Origin: a virus
Virus record (IMG/VR): IMGVR_UViG_3300035703_000308
Location: 1 to 31,828 of that record
Reading direction: 5' to 3' (one strand)
DNA: 31,828 nt
Shown: positions 6,070-12,883 of the stretch, piece after piece
How positions within the stretch are numbered: position 1 is the stretch's first letter
Layout of the letters: each line of letters opens with the position of its first letter
Position numbers and translations under genes: made by a program
The notes under the pieces: model-generated
What the model was told of the DNA's origin: nothing
The model's database searches: none
What the model saw: the letters and a program-made list of their open reading frames with translations, nothing else

Positions 6070-6123
6070 AAAAATAAGGAGGGGGAGAACCAAACCAGAA
6101 CATTCAAAAAACTCCCCACTCCT
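6070..6123 (-). terminator. Terminator-like hairpin, leftward
   Basis: On the minus strand AGGAGTGGGGAG (6123-6112) can pair with CTCCCCCTCCT (6087-6077), with one bulge. The 24-base loop is long, and TATTTTT follows (6076-6070). It sits after the gene at 6146-6310 and before the 52-residue gene. It may be a leaky terminator or a processing site. Confidence 0.55.
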
Positions 6124-6145
6124 GTCTCGGTTCATATTAGAGACC

Positions 6146-6310
6146 TCACCGAGATGGTCTGTTTCTTTGCTGATGAATGTATAATAACCATTCCGAGAAG
6201 TTCTTAGGCTCGTTTATTTTTGGTTGAGCCTTTATCTTGATTAATTTATCTCGGTGGATATATCGCATCCAAGCGTTGAACTTATCGCACTCTCTCTGGT
6301 TCTGTGCCAT
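6146..6310 (-). CDS. Small hypothetical protein
   Basis: A 54-residue basic protein that starts MAQNQRECDKFNAWMRYIHR and continues DKLIKIKAQPKINEPKNFSE. The end is WLLYIHQQRNRPSR. Tryptophan- and arginine-rich helices suggest a compact helical protein. It overlaps the end of the upstream gene by 29 bases and fills an otherwise empty gap, followed by a terminator-like hairpin. Protein-like composition and context support it, but I do not recognise the family. It could start later, at the internal methionine 15. Confidence 0.5.
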   Translation of the reverse strand: MAQNQRECDKFNAWMRYIHRDKLIKIKAQPKINEPKNFSEWLLYIHQQRNRPSR

Positions 6311-6527
6311 AGCTTGAGTATTGAAGGTCTAATCCGTAAGTAATACCTGCTGCGAACATAGTCGCACCAACGAGAGTCGAATCGTAATAGTCTGCGAATT
6401 TAATCGTAGTCCAATAAAGATGAGGGTCTTCGTTATTATCTTCAACAGATACTGATTCGATACCTGATAGATTACAGGTCTTAAGATACTCAGTAGCCTT
6501 TAGGCTTGTTAGAATTTTAATAGTCAT
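6282..6527 (-). CDS. Hypothetical early protein
   Basis: An 81-residue protein with a helix (LKATEYLKTCNL), an acidic NNEDPHLYW stretch, then strand-like TIKFADYYDSTLVGATMFAAGITYGLDLQYSS. The alanine/glycine-rich stretch VGATMFAAGITYG is weakly hydrophobic, too polar to call a membrane segment. The start forms an ATGA overlap with the small membrane protein upstream. No known motif. Confidence 0.5.
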   Translation of the reverse strand: MTIKILTSLKATEYLKTCNLSGIESVSVEDNNEDPHLYWTTIKFADYYDSTLVGATMFAAGITYGLDLQYSSYGTEPERVR

Positions 6528-6679
6528 TGTTTATTGTTTTTGGCGTTATTAAATACTTCGTTCCAATAGTTTTCCCATTCCTTTTTATCCTCTTGCCGGA
6601 TAGTCCATATCTCGTACATCATCTTGAGGTAGAATCCGAAGATAAGTAAAAGAAATGAGTAAAGAAGAATCTCTTTCAT
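6524..6679 (-). CDS. Small single-span membrane protein
   Basis: A 51-residue protein starting MKEILLYSFLLLIFGFYLKM, which is an evident N-terminal membrane segment, followed by a charged, tryptophan-rich tail with KKEWENYWNEVF. ATGA overlaps on both sides make it part of a chain of tiny genes at the head of the early operon. Such proteins may change the envelope or exclude other phages, but nothing specific is visible. Confidence 0.6.
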   Translation of the reverse strand: MKEILLYSFLLLIFGFYLKMMYEIWTIRQEDKKEWENYWNEVFNNAKNNKQ

Positions 6680-6765
6680 AGCTGCTCAAGTTTAGAGGTT
6701 AGGAATAAGATTACTGCGAGAATCAGTAGGAACAGTCCTGGGTGTAGGTCTTTTTGCTTTTTCAT
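6676..6765 (-). CDS. 29-residue membrane mini-protein
   Basis: A tiny protein, basic at the start (MKKQKDLHPG), then a strongly hydrophobic segment LFLLILAVILFLTS and a short polar end KLEQL. The stop overlaps the next start by ATGA, which supports translation despite the size. A similar chain of small membrane genes is common in early phage operons. Function unknown. Confidence 0.5.
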   Translation of the reverse strand: MKKQKDLHPGLFLLILAVILFLTSKLEQL

Positions 6766-6785
6766 TGGTTTAGTTTTTAAGGTTA

Positions 6786-6992
6786 TTAATATTTATTGCA
6801 AACGTTCAAAAATAAAGAATCAGCAATCTCAACAGCTTTAGAGTAAGTATTTGCAAACTTTTCAATGAAGATTTCATTTTCTTCATCATATACCAATATA
6901 GAGAAGTTATCCATAAAGGTTTCTTCAATTTCACAAGTAATAATGTTAATTGAGTTTACCTTTTTTGTTTTGTAGATTGTAGATGTAGTCAT
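6786..6992 (-). CDS. First gene of the leftward early operon, unknown function
   Basis: A 68-residue acidic protein from AT-rich DNA with strand-like segments (VNSINIITCEIEETF, FSILVYDEENEIFIEKFA) and a C-terminal helix (YSKAVEIADSLFLN). It is the promoter-proximal gene of the early arm, lying just after the promoter at 7033-7065, so it should be among the first proteins made after infection. Position suggests host takeover or regulation, but no family is recognised. Confidence 0.55.
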   Translation of the reverse strand: MTTSTIYKTKKVNSINIITCEIEETFMDNFSILVYDEENEIFIEKFANTYSKAVEIADSLFLNVCNKY

Positions 6993-7022
6993 TTGGTTTA
7001 GTTTTTAGTGCCTTTCGGCGTT

Positions 7023-7036
7023 TTTGATATATCAAA
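7023..7036. promoter_or_regulatory. 14-base perfect palindrome over the early promoter (candidate operator)
   Basis: TTTGATATATCAAA is a perfect palindrome that overlaps the -7 box and the expected start of the early promoter. A dimeric repressor bound there would block initiation. No repressor gene has been linked to it in this window. Confidence 0.5.
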
Positions 7037-7065
7037 GATAAGGTCGACTTGTACACAATTCCAAA
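7033..7065 (-). promoter_or_regulatory. Bacteroidetes-type early promoter, leftward
   Basis: On the minus strand TTTG (7065-7062) is followed by a 21-base spacer and TATCTTTG (7040-7033), an exact match to the Bacteroidetes -33/-7 form TTTG-N17-23-TAnnTTTG. Transcription would begin near 7025 and enter the gene at 6786-6992. This indicates that the early arm is read by the host's primary sigma factor. Confidence 0.75.
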
Positions 7066-7164
7066 TTTTTGGGCAACTATTTTTTAAGAAAGTTGCCGAA
7101 ATCAGCGTATTTTACTGAAAATCAAGCATTTAGGCTTAAAAGTTTTTTTGAAAATAGTATTTTG

Positions 7165-7223
7165 ATACCTATTTAATACCTATTGTATAGGGTATCTAGT
7201 ACCCTATAAGCATAAGCATAAGC
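7165..7223. repeat. Cluster of small repeats in the control region
   Basis: Two direct copies of ATACCTATT (7165-7173 and 7176-7184) are followed by an inverted repeat with nine-base arms TATAGGGTA (7186-7194) and TACCCTATA (7200-7208), then three tandem ATAAGC hexamers (7206-7223). They lie between the divergent arms upstream of the sigma-like gene. They look like operator or activator sites for the rightward arm, though an origin function is not excluded. Confidence 0.55.
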
Positions 7224-7271
7224 AGTGGATATGGAAGAATAAGAAGATAGGAAGAAGAAGAAGATAATGAC

Positions 7272-7278
7272 AAGGAGG
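7272..7278 (+). promoter_or_regulatory. Strong Shine-Dalgarno deciding a TTG start
   Basis: AAGGAGG lies four bases before TTG 7283. Most other starts here have A/T-rich leaders without such a site, so this is exceptional. It supports TTG as the start of the sigma-like gene, since no in-frame ATG exists between the upstream stop at 7268 and codon 33. Confidence 0.6.
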
Positions 7279-7282
7279 ATTT

Positions 7283-7804
7283 TTGAAGCACGACATCGGT
7301 TACATTCGAATTGTGAACCGCACGGACATCATAACGGAACTCTACTTATCGAAGGACATTAACGAAGCCATCGGTAAGATGAAACCCTACGAACTGCAAG
7401 GGGATTTATTGCAAGAAGTTTTTCTTGTGTTGTGCGAGATGGATGAGGAACGTTTACTGAAGATGCACAAAGATGGTTACCTCAAGTATTTTGTAGTCCG
7501 TACCATCGTGAATATGGCTAAGAGCGACCGCAGTAACTTTGCTCGGACATTCCGCAAGGTTTACGAAGAGGTTGGCGATTTAGGATCAGTAGAGCCTTAC
7601 GATGAGTCTATAACCGAGAAGCTGAATAAGTCAATGGAAATACTCCATTGGTACGAGAAAGAAATTTTTCGCCTATTTTCTGAGACAGGTAACTTGCTTC
7701 AGGTTTCAAGAGACACGAAGATTCCGTATAGGTCGCTTCTAAAAACCATTAAGAAAGTAAAGACTCTACTTAAATACAAAATACGCAACTATGCACACGA
7801 TTAG
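7283..7804 (+). CDS. Sigma-70-like (ECF-size) transcription factor
   Basis: A 173-residue protein with a sigma-like layout. Residues about 36-52 (YELQGDLLQEVFLVLCE) and 64-86 (GYLKYFVVRTIVNMAKSDRSNF) resemble region 2, with the acidic/aromatic core-binding helix. Residues about 122-166 (HWYEKEIFRLFSE, then LLQVSRDTKIPYRSLLKTIKKVK) resemble the region 4 helix-turn-helix that reads the upstream promoter element. It heads the rightward arm, uses a TTG start with a strong Shine-Dalgarno, and precedes all virion genes. It could direct host polymerase to late promoters, possibly the (T/C)CTATTTA sites found downstream. It might instead be a non-sigma DNA-binding regulator. Confidence 0.65.
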   Translation: MKHDIGYIRIVNRTDIITELYLSKDINEAIGKMKPYELQGDLLQEVFLVLCEMDEERLLKMHKDGYLKYFVVRTIVNMAKSDRSNFARTFRKVYEEVGDLGSVEPYDESITEKLNKSMEILHWYEKEIFRLFSETGNLLQVSRDTKIPYRSLLKTIKKVKTLLKYKIRNYAHD

Positions 7805-8045
7805 TATCATCCTTGCTGCGAACCTATTTACGTTCTATGCTATTACTCAGTCTCGTTTATTCGAGAAGTGGGGATGGAACTTTAAGCCGTTTACCTGTCC
7901 TTTGTGTTTAACCGCCTGGGTAGGTCTAGCTCTATTCCTATTACCTGACTTCGTTACCTACGGAACTCTTGCTATGTTCGGCTCTGGAGTATTCGCTCCT
8001 TACTTTAAGAACTTCCTAATCAACATCTACAATAAATTCAACTAA
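7791..8045 (+). CDS. Small membrane protein with CPLC motif
   Basis: An 84-residue protein with a hydrophobic N-terminal helix (ISIILAANLFTFYAI), a conserved-looking FTCPLCLTAWVGLALFLLP segment (about 34-52) forming a second membrane helix, and a third weakly hydrophobic part. The CPLC cysteine pair before a membrane helix is typical of a group of small phage and bacterial membrane proteins without known role. It overlaps the sigma-like gene by 14 bases and is therefore expressed early in this arm. Confidence 0.6.
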   Translation: MHTISIILAANLFTFYAITQSRLFEKWGWNFKPFTCPLCLTAWVGLALFLLPDFVTYGTLAMFGSGVFAPYFKNFLINIYNKFN

Positions 8046-8050
8046 ATGCT

Positions 8051-8263
8051 ATGAACAAAATGTTTGAAAAATTACAAGACAAATTTGATTTATTAATTTC
8101 ATTTATTATCCAATTTTCCATTGGTACTTTTTTCGTGTGGTTATTTCTTTTAGTTTGGTATATGATGCTTACATCTGTAAACCTAATAGAAGACAGCTTT
8201 CATTTGTTTGAAAATAACTGTGATACTAAAACAAGAATAATAACAGTACCAACTAAATTCTAA
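8051..8263 (+). CDS. Small membrane protein from AT-rich DNA
   Basis: A 70-residue protein with one long membrane segment (LLISFIIQFSIGTFFVWLFLLVWYMML in part, about 14-40) after a charged N-terminus, and a polar tail. The DNA is much more AT-rich than the genes on both sides, suggesting later acquisition. No family recognised. Confidence 0.5.
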   Translation: MNKMFEKLQDKFDLLISFIIQFSIGTFFVWLFLLVWYMMLTSVNLIEDSFHLFENNCDTKTRIITVPTKF

Positions 8264-8269
8264 ATTCCA

Positions 8270-8566
8270 ATGACAAATGCAGAGGTAGATTTCCTTATTC
8301 AGCATAAGTTAAACTTCGATTCAGTTCGACTCGGATTCACGAGAAACATTCCTTTCGATGTTCTCGGAGAATACGAGCAACTCTATCGGAAGTATTTAGA
8401 TGCTCAGTTCATTCTTACCTATTGGTGCGGTGCTTGTGTGTTTGATATGCTTGAAAGATTGATTAGATACTGCGAAGACCAAGAGGAATACATTAACGCT
8501 ATCAATCCACAAACGTATGAACCTACAAAAGTGGAACCTAAAAAAAGAGGGAGACCTAAGAAATGA
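8270..8566 (+). CDS. Hypothetical protein with AT-hook-like tail
   Basis: A 98-residue mostly helical protein with a central EYEQLYRKYLDAQFILTYWC region and a C-terminal KKRGRPKK, the core of an AT-hook that inserts into the minor groove of AT-rich DNA. The helical part resembles hypotheticals from Bacteroidetes phages. The DNA-binding role is inferred from the short tail only. An ATGA overlap links it to the glycosyltransferase gene. Confidence 0.55.
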   Translation: MTNAEVDFLIQHKLNFDSVRLGFTRNIPFDVLGEYEQLYRKYLDAQFILTYWCGACVFDMLERLIRYCEDQEEYINAINPQTYEPTKVEPKKRGRPKK

Positions 8567-9573
8567 GAATACTCGTAATAACTCAGCAGAACTCAGGAGT
8601 AGGATACCACAGGTTGATGCTACCTGTTCACTTTCTCCCGAAGGCTTATGCTTTAATAACTGACGTTCTAAGCGAAGAGACTCTTAAAGAAGGATGGGAT
8701 ATTGTTTACATTAATCGATTCATTCCTACTATACACATCTCAGTCCTGGAAGACTTCAAAGAGCGGTATGGATTCAAGTTAGTAATCGACATAGATGACT
8801 ATTGGCATTTAGACCAATGGCACATACTCAAAGATGTTTATCCTACTCAGGCGGTAATAGATCATATCAAGATAGGAGACTTAATCACTACAACCAATGA
8901 AAGACTTTGGAGAGTTATTAGGGATATTAATTCTAATGTCGCTATTCTACCTAATGCTTTACCTTATGGTGAAGACCAATTCACTTCCGTTAAAACCGAA
9001 TCAGATAAAGTACGATTCATCTACGCAGGCTCAATCACTCACGAGAAAGACCTTCAGCTACTCCAGAACCCACTAAAGAAAGTAGCATCGGACTCCGTAC
9101 TTAAATCAAAAGTTCACTTCCGTTTGTGTGGGTATGATAACCCGAACAGATACTCGGAAGCGGTATGGCATAAGATGATACATTACTTTACTGCAGGACT
9201 TAAACTCGGAGACATTGAAAGGAATAAACCTGTAACTGAGTATATGAACTTCTACAATAACGCAGATGCTACCATAGTTCCTCTCGTTCATTCTACTTTC
9301 AACTCAATGAAGAGTAACCTTAAAATCTTAGAAGCAGCTTGTAAGAAAATACCTGTTATAGTTTCTAACGTACCTCCATACGATGATGCACCGCACGTAA
9401 TCAAGATAGACAAACAAACCGAGTGGTATACTGCGATTAAAAAAATCACCGAGGATGCTATTTATAGGAAAGAACTCGGAGAAGCGAATTACGAATGGTG
9501 TAACGAGCATTTCAATTTGCACAAAGTAAACGTACTTAGAAAACAATTATTTGAATCGATATGCCAAAAGTAA
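8563..9573 (+). CDS. GT-B glycosyltransferase (family 4-like)
   Basis: A 336-residue glycosyltransferase with two Rossmann-like halves. The N-terminal half has a first strand RILVITQQNSGVGYHRL and an LVIDIDDYW segment. The C-terminal half starts at VRFIYAGSITHEKDL (about 149-163) and carries an FNSMKSNLKILEAACKKIPVI segment (about 246-266), equivalent to the nucleotide-sugar-binding E-x7-E region of GT4 enzymes. It would move a sugar from a nucleotide donor to an unknown acceptor. It heads a sugar cassette with an acyltransferase-like protein and a second glycosyltransferase. The target may be virion protein, phage DNA or host envelope glycan; the sequence does not say which. Confidence 0.8.
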   Translation: MRILVITQQNSGVGYHRLMLPVHFLPKAYALITDVLSEETLKEGWDIVYINRFIPTIHISVLEDFKERYGFKLVIDIDDYWHLDQWHILKDVYPTQAVIDHIKIGDLITTTNERLWRVIRDINSNVAILPNALPYGEDQFTSVKTESDKVRFIYAGSITHEKDLQLLQNPLKKVASDSVLKSKVHFRLCGYDNPNRYSEAVWHKMIHYFTAGLKLGDIERNKPVTEYMNFYNNADATIVPLVHSTFNSMKSNLKILEAACKKIPVIVSNVPPYDDAPHVIKIDKQTEWYTAIKKITEDAIYRKELGEANYEWCNEHFNLHKVNVLRKQLFESICQK

Positions 9574-9680
9574 GTGAAGCAGCAAAAATAACTTTCGGGA
9601 AAAGAAGAAAGGGAAAGGCTCATAAGAGCATAAACAAACACAATCGTAAAGAAAGAAACTACAGAGGTCAAGGAAGATGA
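9561..9680 (+). CDS. 39-residue very basic mini-protein
   Basis: A short protein starting MPKVSEAAKITFGKRRKGKA and rich in Lys, Arg, His and Asn up to its NYRGQGR end. It overlaps the end of the glycosyltransferase gene by 13 bases and shares an ATGA with the next gene, supporting real translation. Similar FGKRKxGKxKKxxNKHN peptides occur in other phages; they may bind nucleic acid. Function unknown. Confidence 0.6.
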   Translation: MPKVSEAAKITFGKRRKGKAHKSINKHNRKERNYRGQGR

Positions 9681-10165
9681 TACACGAATCAGCTTATATT
9701 CATCCTACTGCGGTAATCTACGATGGAGTAGTAATCGAAGAGAATGTTTATGTCGGTGCTTATTGCATTATCGGAAGTCCTGCTGAATGGAAAGGTAAAG
9801 AGGATAACACAGGTAAAGTGATTATCAAGAAAGGAGCAAGGCTCACAGGGTTAGTAACTGTCGACTCAGGAACGCATCAGAATACAACTATCGGAGAGAA
9901 CTGCTACCTAATGAAACACTCTCACGTAGGACACGATGCGATAGTCCAGGATGGAGTTACGATAAGTTGTGGTGCGAAAATCGGAGGGCATTCGATTATC
10001 CATCAGAATACTAACATAGGATTAAATGCAGTTATCCATCAGAAGGTAGTAGTACCCGAAGGATGTATGATAGGTGCTTCCGCTTTCGTAGGTAAGAAAT
10101 CAGAGTTACAACCATTTCATAAATACGCAGGAGTACCTGTAAAAGATTTAGGATGGAATCGATGA
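9677..10165 (+). CDS. Left-handed beta-helix acyltransferase-like protein (LpxA/hexapeptide family)
   Basis: A 162-residue protein starting MIHESAYIHPTAVIYDGVVI, followed by the hexapeptide-repeat pattern ([LIV]-G-x4 turns) throughout: VIEENVYVGAYCIIG, CYLMKHSHVGHDAIV, VTISCGAKIGGHSII, TNIGLNAVIHQKVVVPEGCMIGASAFVG. It resembles UDP-N-acetylglucosamine acyltransferase LpxA and related sugar acyltransferases, which work as trimers. A histidine in KHSHVGHDA could be the catalytic base. Between two glycosyltransferases it probably acylates a sugar intermediate. The substrate is unknown. Confidence 0.8.
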   Translation: MIHESAYIHPTAVIYDGVVIEENVYVGAYCIIGSPAEWKGKEDNTGKVIIKKGARLTGLVTVDSGTHQNTTIGENCYLMKHSHVGHDAIVQDGVTISCGAKIGGHSIIHQNTNIGLNAVIHQKVVVPEGCMIGASAFVGKKSELQPFHKYAGVPVKDLGWNR

Positions 10166-10800
10166 ACATAAACGTAATACTCTTAGACTACGACAGGCAC
10201 GACTATACTCAGAGGGTAAAGGATGTGAACTTTAATAACGCAGGATATCCTTTTGACTTTACCATAGTCGATATGAAGGGAATCTCACGAGCATTAAATC
10301 ACGGAATCTTTCAGTCGAGGACATACGATGCGGTAGTTACAATGGCTAACGATATCTTAATGCCTAATAGTTGGCTCGAAAGAATGGTGCAAGCGATGAT
10401 AACTATTCCCAATTCTGGGATGATAGGAATACACACAGTCGAAAGTATCTCAGAGCCTACCACTATCAACGGACTCCAAGTACACATACAAGAAGCAGCC
10501 TTCGGGAATGTTCTTATTCCGATGAAAGCAATCGACAAGATAGGATACTTTAACGAGGCTTATGATCCTTATGGAATGCAGGATAGAGATTACTCTTATC
10601 GGTTACAAATGACAGGACATCTGAATTACTATCTAAGCGGACTAAGAGCAGAACATATCGGACACGATGTAGGACAGGACACACCCTATCGAAAGATGAA
10701 AGATGAGGGACTAAGCAAGTGCGATTATTTGTGGGCAAGAGAGACAGGAAAATATCAAGAAGAAAATAACTACACTATCTATCAAACAGAATGGCTATGA
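10162..10800 (+). CDS. GT-A (family 2-like) glycosyltransferase
   Basis: A 212-residue protein with a GT-A-like fold. A first strand MNINVILLDYDR leads to TMANDILMPNSWLERMVQAM (about 57-76), similar to the metal-binding D-x-D neighbourhood, then GMIGIHTVES and a C-terminal YGMQDRDYSYRLQMTG segment, matching the E/Q-D-x-D acceptor region of GT2 enzymes. ATG 10162 overlaps the acyltransferase stop by ATGA; the codon at 10153 is an alternative that adds three residues. Third member of the sugar cassette. Its donor and acceptor cannot be inferred. Confidence 0.72.
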   Translation: MNINVILLDYDRHDYTQRVKDVNFNNAGYPFDFTIVDMKGISRALNHGIFQSRTYDAVVTMANDILMPNSWLERMVQAMITIPNSGMIGIHTVESISEPTTINGLQVHIQEAAFGNVLIPMKAIDKIGYFNEAYDPYGMQDRDYSYRLQMTGHLNYYLSGLRAEHIGHDVGQDTPYRKMKDEGLSKCDYLWARETGKYQEENNYTIYQTEWL

Positions 10801-11147
10801 TACTACTACCTGCACAAGTCGAGACTATCACTACACGAAAGGATAAGACAGTCAAGATAACAATAGGCACACAGGAACTAACTCCTGCGGATGCAGCTAA
10901 GATATTTTACCTTAATCAGCAGTTCTGCTATATGGCTCTCAAGCCTGAACCATTCACTAAGGAAGAGAGCGACCTAATCGGCTCAATGAAAGCAGACCTC
11001 GACTCAGCAAAGACCCCAGGTCAAAGACTCAGGGGAATTCTATTTAGGAACTACGAGCAGGACAACAAAGGCTATCAGGACTTCAACTCCTACTACTTAG
11101 GAGAGATGGATAGGATATGCGAACACTACAAAAGCAAACTCGATTAA
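10797..11147 (+). CDS. Hypothetical protein upstream of terminase
   Basis: A 116-residue protein starting MILLPAQVETITTRKDKTVK. Strand-rich KITIGTQELTPADAAKIFYL is followed by helices including PGQRLRGILFRNYEQDNKGY and FNSYYLGEMDRICEHYKSKL. I associate this layout with a gene placed just before terminase in Bacteroidetes phages. It might take part in packaging or DNA handling. ATG 10797 is chosen for its ATGA overlap; ATG 10791 would add two residues. Confidence 0.6.
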   Translation: MILLPAQVETITTRKDKTVKITIGTQELTPADAAKIFYLNQQFCYMALKPEPFTKEESDLIGSMKADLDSAKTPGQRLRGILFRNYEQDNKGYQDFNSYYLGEMDRICEHYKSKLD

Positions 11148-11169
11148 AATAGTGAGAAAATAGAGAGAG

Positions 11170-11532
11170 ATGGCTAATGAACAGAATCTAAGACCATTCA
11201 AGAAAGGAGAGGTAGCTAATCCAAATGGCAGACCTCGTAAGTACGTTTCACTACTCAAGGAGCAAGGCTATAAACTCTCTGAGGTGAACGATGCTATACA
11301 GGCTCTAATGTCTATGGATGTCGAGGAACTTAAAACGGTATTAGATAATCCGAAAGCGACTATACTCGAACTGACTATAGCTAATGCTATGCTCAAGTCT
11401 CTGAAGAAAGGAAGCCTATACTCTATGGAGACTCTGCTCACACGTGTATACGGAAAGCCTAAGGAGACACAAGAGGTAACACAAGATTCGAAGATAGAGG
11501 TAGTGTTCGTGACAGGTAAAACAATTTTATAG
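11170..11532 (+). CDS. terS: Putative terminase small subunit
   Basis: A 120-residue protein with a basic start PFKKGEVANPNGRPRKYVSL, then helices (KLSEVNDAIQALMSM, EELKTVLDNPKATILELTIANAM) and a GSLYSMETLLTRVYGKPKE segment. The latter is typical of small terminase or terminase-like proteins that bind the packaging site and recruit the large subunit. The FKKGxxxNPxGRP start is shared by several phage DNA-binding proteins. Direct placement before the large subunit supports the call. A hairpin with a T-run separates the two genes. Confidence 0.72.
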   Translation: MANEQNLRPFKKGEVANPNGRPRKYVSLLKEQGYKLSEVNDAIQALMSMDVEELKTVLDNPKATILELTIANAMLKSLKKGSLYSMETLLTRVYGKPKETQEVTQDSKIEVVFVTGKTIL

Positions 11533-11545
11533 CATTCTGGTCATC

Positions 11546-11580
11546 GGAGGTTTGTTTCTACTTACCTCCCTTATTTTTTA
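11546..11580 (+). terminator. Terminator-like hairpin before the terminase large subunit
   Basis: GGAGGT (11546-11551) and ACCTCC (11564-11569) form a six-pair stem with a twelve-base loop, followed by CTTATTTTTT. The ATG of the large subunit comes right after, so it may act as an attenuator or limit terminase translation. Confidence 0.45.
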
Positions 11581-11581
11581 T

Positions 11582-12733
11582 ATGAGAATCGAACTACCGA
11601 ACCCACATATTAACCAGAAAAGAATCCTCGACTCGCAATCGAGGTTTCGTGTTGTTATGTGCGGTCGAAGATTCGGGAAGTCAGAGTTATCGCAGATAGA
11701 GATCATAACGAACGCACTACTCGGAAAGAACGTAGCCTACATAACTCCTACCTATCAATTAGCAAGGGTATTCTTTGAGCGATTGACTCAAGCAGTTCCG
11801 TTTCAGTCAAACAAATCAGAACTTACTATTAAGTTCCCGAACGGAGGCTCGGTGGATTTCTTTACAGGGGAAAGGATGGATAACCTTCGTGGTAGGAAGT
11901 TTCACCTCGTAGTAGTGGATGAGGCTTCGTTTATTCCTAACCTCGAAGATGGATGGCTTAACTCTATTCGACCTACCTTAACCGACTACAAAGGGCGAGC
12001 GATATTCCTGTCCACTCCGAAGGGAAAGAACTTCTTCTACTCTCTGTTCTTAAAGGGAGGCGAACCCGATTGGGAGTCCTTCAGATTTACCACATACGAT
12101 AACCCTTATATCGATAAGGGCGAGATAGATGATGCACGCACCCAACTCCCTGAGGTAGTCTTCGAGCAGGAGTATATGGCGAATCCTGCGGAGAACTCAT
12201 CTAACCCATTTGGCTCTTCATACATAAAGCAATGTACATACTCATTAAGTACTGAAGTACCTATAGTGTATGGAATCGACTTAGCGAAGGCGGTAGACTG
12301 GACTGTGATTATCGGACTCGATAGGAATGGATCAGTATGTCACTTCGATAGATTCCAAAAGGATTGGCGACAAACAAAGCAAACCATCCTAAGCCTAAAT
12401 AAAGCCCCTATTTTGATAGATAGCACAGGGGTAGGTGACCCTATCTTCGAGGATTTACAGCGTGAAGGATTGGCTATAAATGGCTTCAAATTCAGTTCTA
12501 CGAGTAAGCAGCAGTTAATGGAGGGTTTATCCTCAGCGATTCAGCAAAGAAAGATAACTTACCCTGAAGGGAATATCGTAAACGAGTTAGAGGTATTCGA
12601 GTATCAGTACACCGCAACAGGAGTTCGGTATTCCGCTCCTCCTGGGTTTCACGATGACTGCGTTATGAGTCTTGCTCTCGCTTGGCATCACTATACTCGG
12701 AACTCAGGACAGGGCCGATATTCGTTTGCATAG
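11582..12733 (+). CDS. terL: Terminase large subunit
   Basis: A 383-residue ATPase/nuclease that packages DNA into proheads and cuts concatemers. The ATPase half has Walker A CGRRFGKS (27-34), Walker B LVVVDEAS (109-116) and coupling motif STPKGKN (144-150). The nuclease half has an RNase-H-like fold with acidic residues D233 (GIDLAKAVDW), D280 (LIDSTGVGD) and D358/D359 (GFHDDCVMSLALAW). ATG 11582 is preferred to the upstream TTG 11552, which lies in a hairpin loop. A palindromic array begins immediately after the stop. Confidence 0.95.
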   Translation: MRIELPNPHINQKRILDSQSRFRVVMCGRRFGKSELSQIEIITNALLGKNVAYITPTYQLARVFFERLTQAVPFQSNKSELTIKFPNGGSVDFFTGERMDNLRGRKFHLVVVDEASFIPNLEDGWLNSIRPTLTDYKGRAIFLSTPKGKNFFYSLFLKGGEPDWESFRFTTYDNPYIDKGEIDDARTQLPEVVFEQEYMANPAENSSNPFGSSYIKQCTYSLSTEVPIVYGIDLAKAVDWTVIIGLDRNGSVCHFDRFQKDWRQTKQTILSLNKAPILIDSTGVGDPIFEDLQREGLAINGFKFSSTSKQQLMEGLSSAIQQRKITYPEGNIVNELEVFEYQYTATGVRYSAPPGFHDDCVMSLALAWHHYTRNSGQGRYSFA

Positions 12734-12786
12734 TGTAACACCTGTAACACTTGTAACACCCTGTTACACTTGTTACACCTGTTACA
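12734..12786. repeat. Palindromic array: three TGTAACA then three TGTTACA
   Basis: Seven-base units TGTAACA start at 12734, 12743 and 12752, followed by their reverse complement TGTTACA at 12762, 12771 and 12780. Spacing is 9, 9, 10, 9 and 9 bases, so the whole is symmetric around 12760. As RNA it would fold into a long stem with two internal mismatched bubbles; as DNA it offers six protein-binding half-sites. It starts one base after the terminase stop and ends 97 bases before the T5orf172-HTH gene. It could be a terminator, an operator or a nuclease target. Confidence 0.85.
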
Positions 12787-12855
12787 GATTGCTGATTGCA
12801 AACAAAGAACGTAAGTATATAGTTTTACACATCTATTACAATAAGTTTACTTTTC

Positions 12856-12863
12856 TCTATTTA
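12856..12863 (+). promoter_or_regulatory. Late motif copy TCTATTTA
   Basis: TCTATTTA lies 20 bases before the ATG of the T5orf172-HTH gene and after the palindromic array. It is one of seven copies ahead of rightward genes. Confidence 0.4.
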
Positions 12864-12883
12864 CTATTAAAAAGTAAATCTAT

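Noticed and set aside
7010-7022. GCC-TTTC-GGC mini-hairpin in the early leader
   Set aside because: The stem has only three or four pairs; too weak to call a riboswitch or terminator.
12734-12786. TGTAACA array as a CRISPR array
   Set aside because: Units are 7 bases with 2-3 base gaps and mirrored orientation; there are no spacers and no cas genes.
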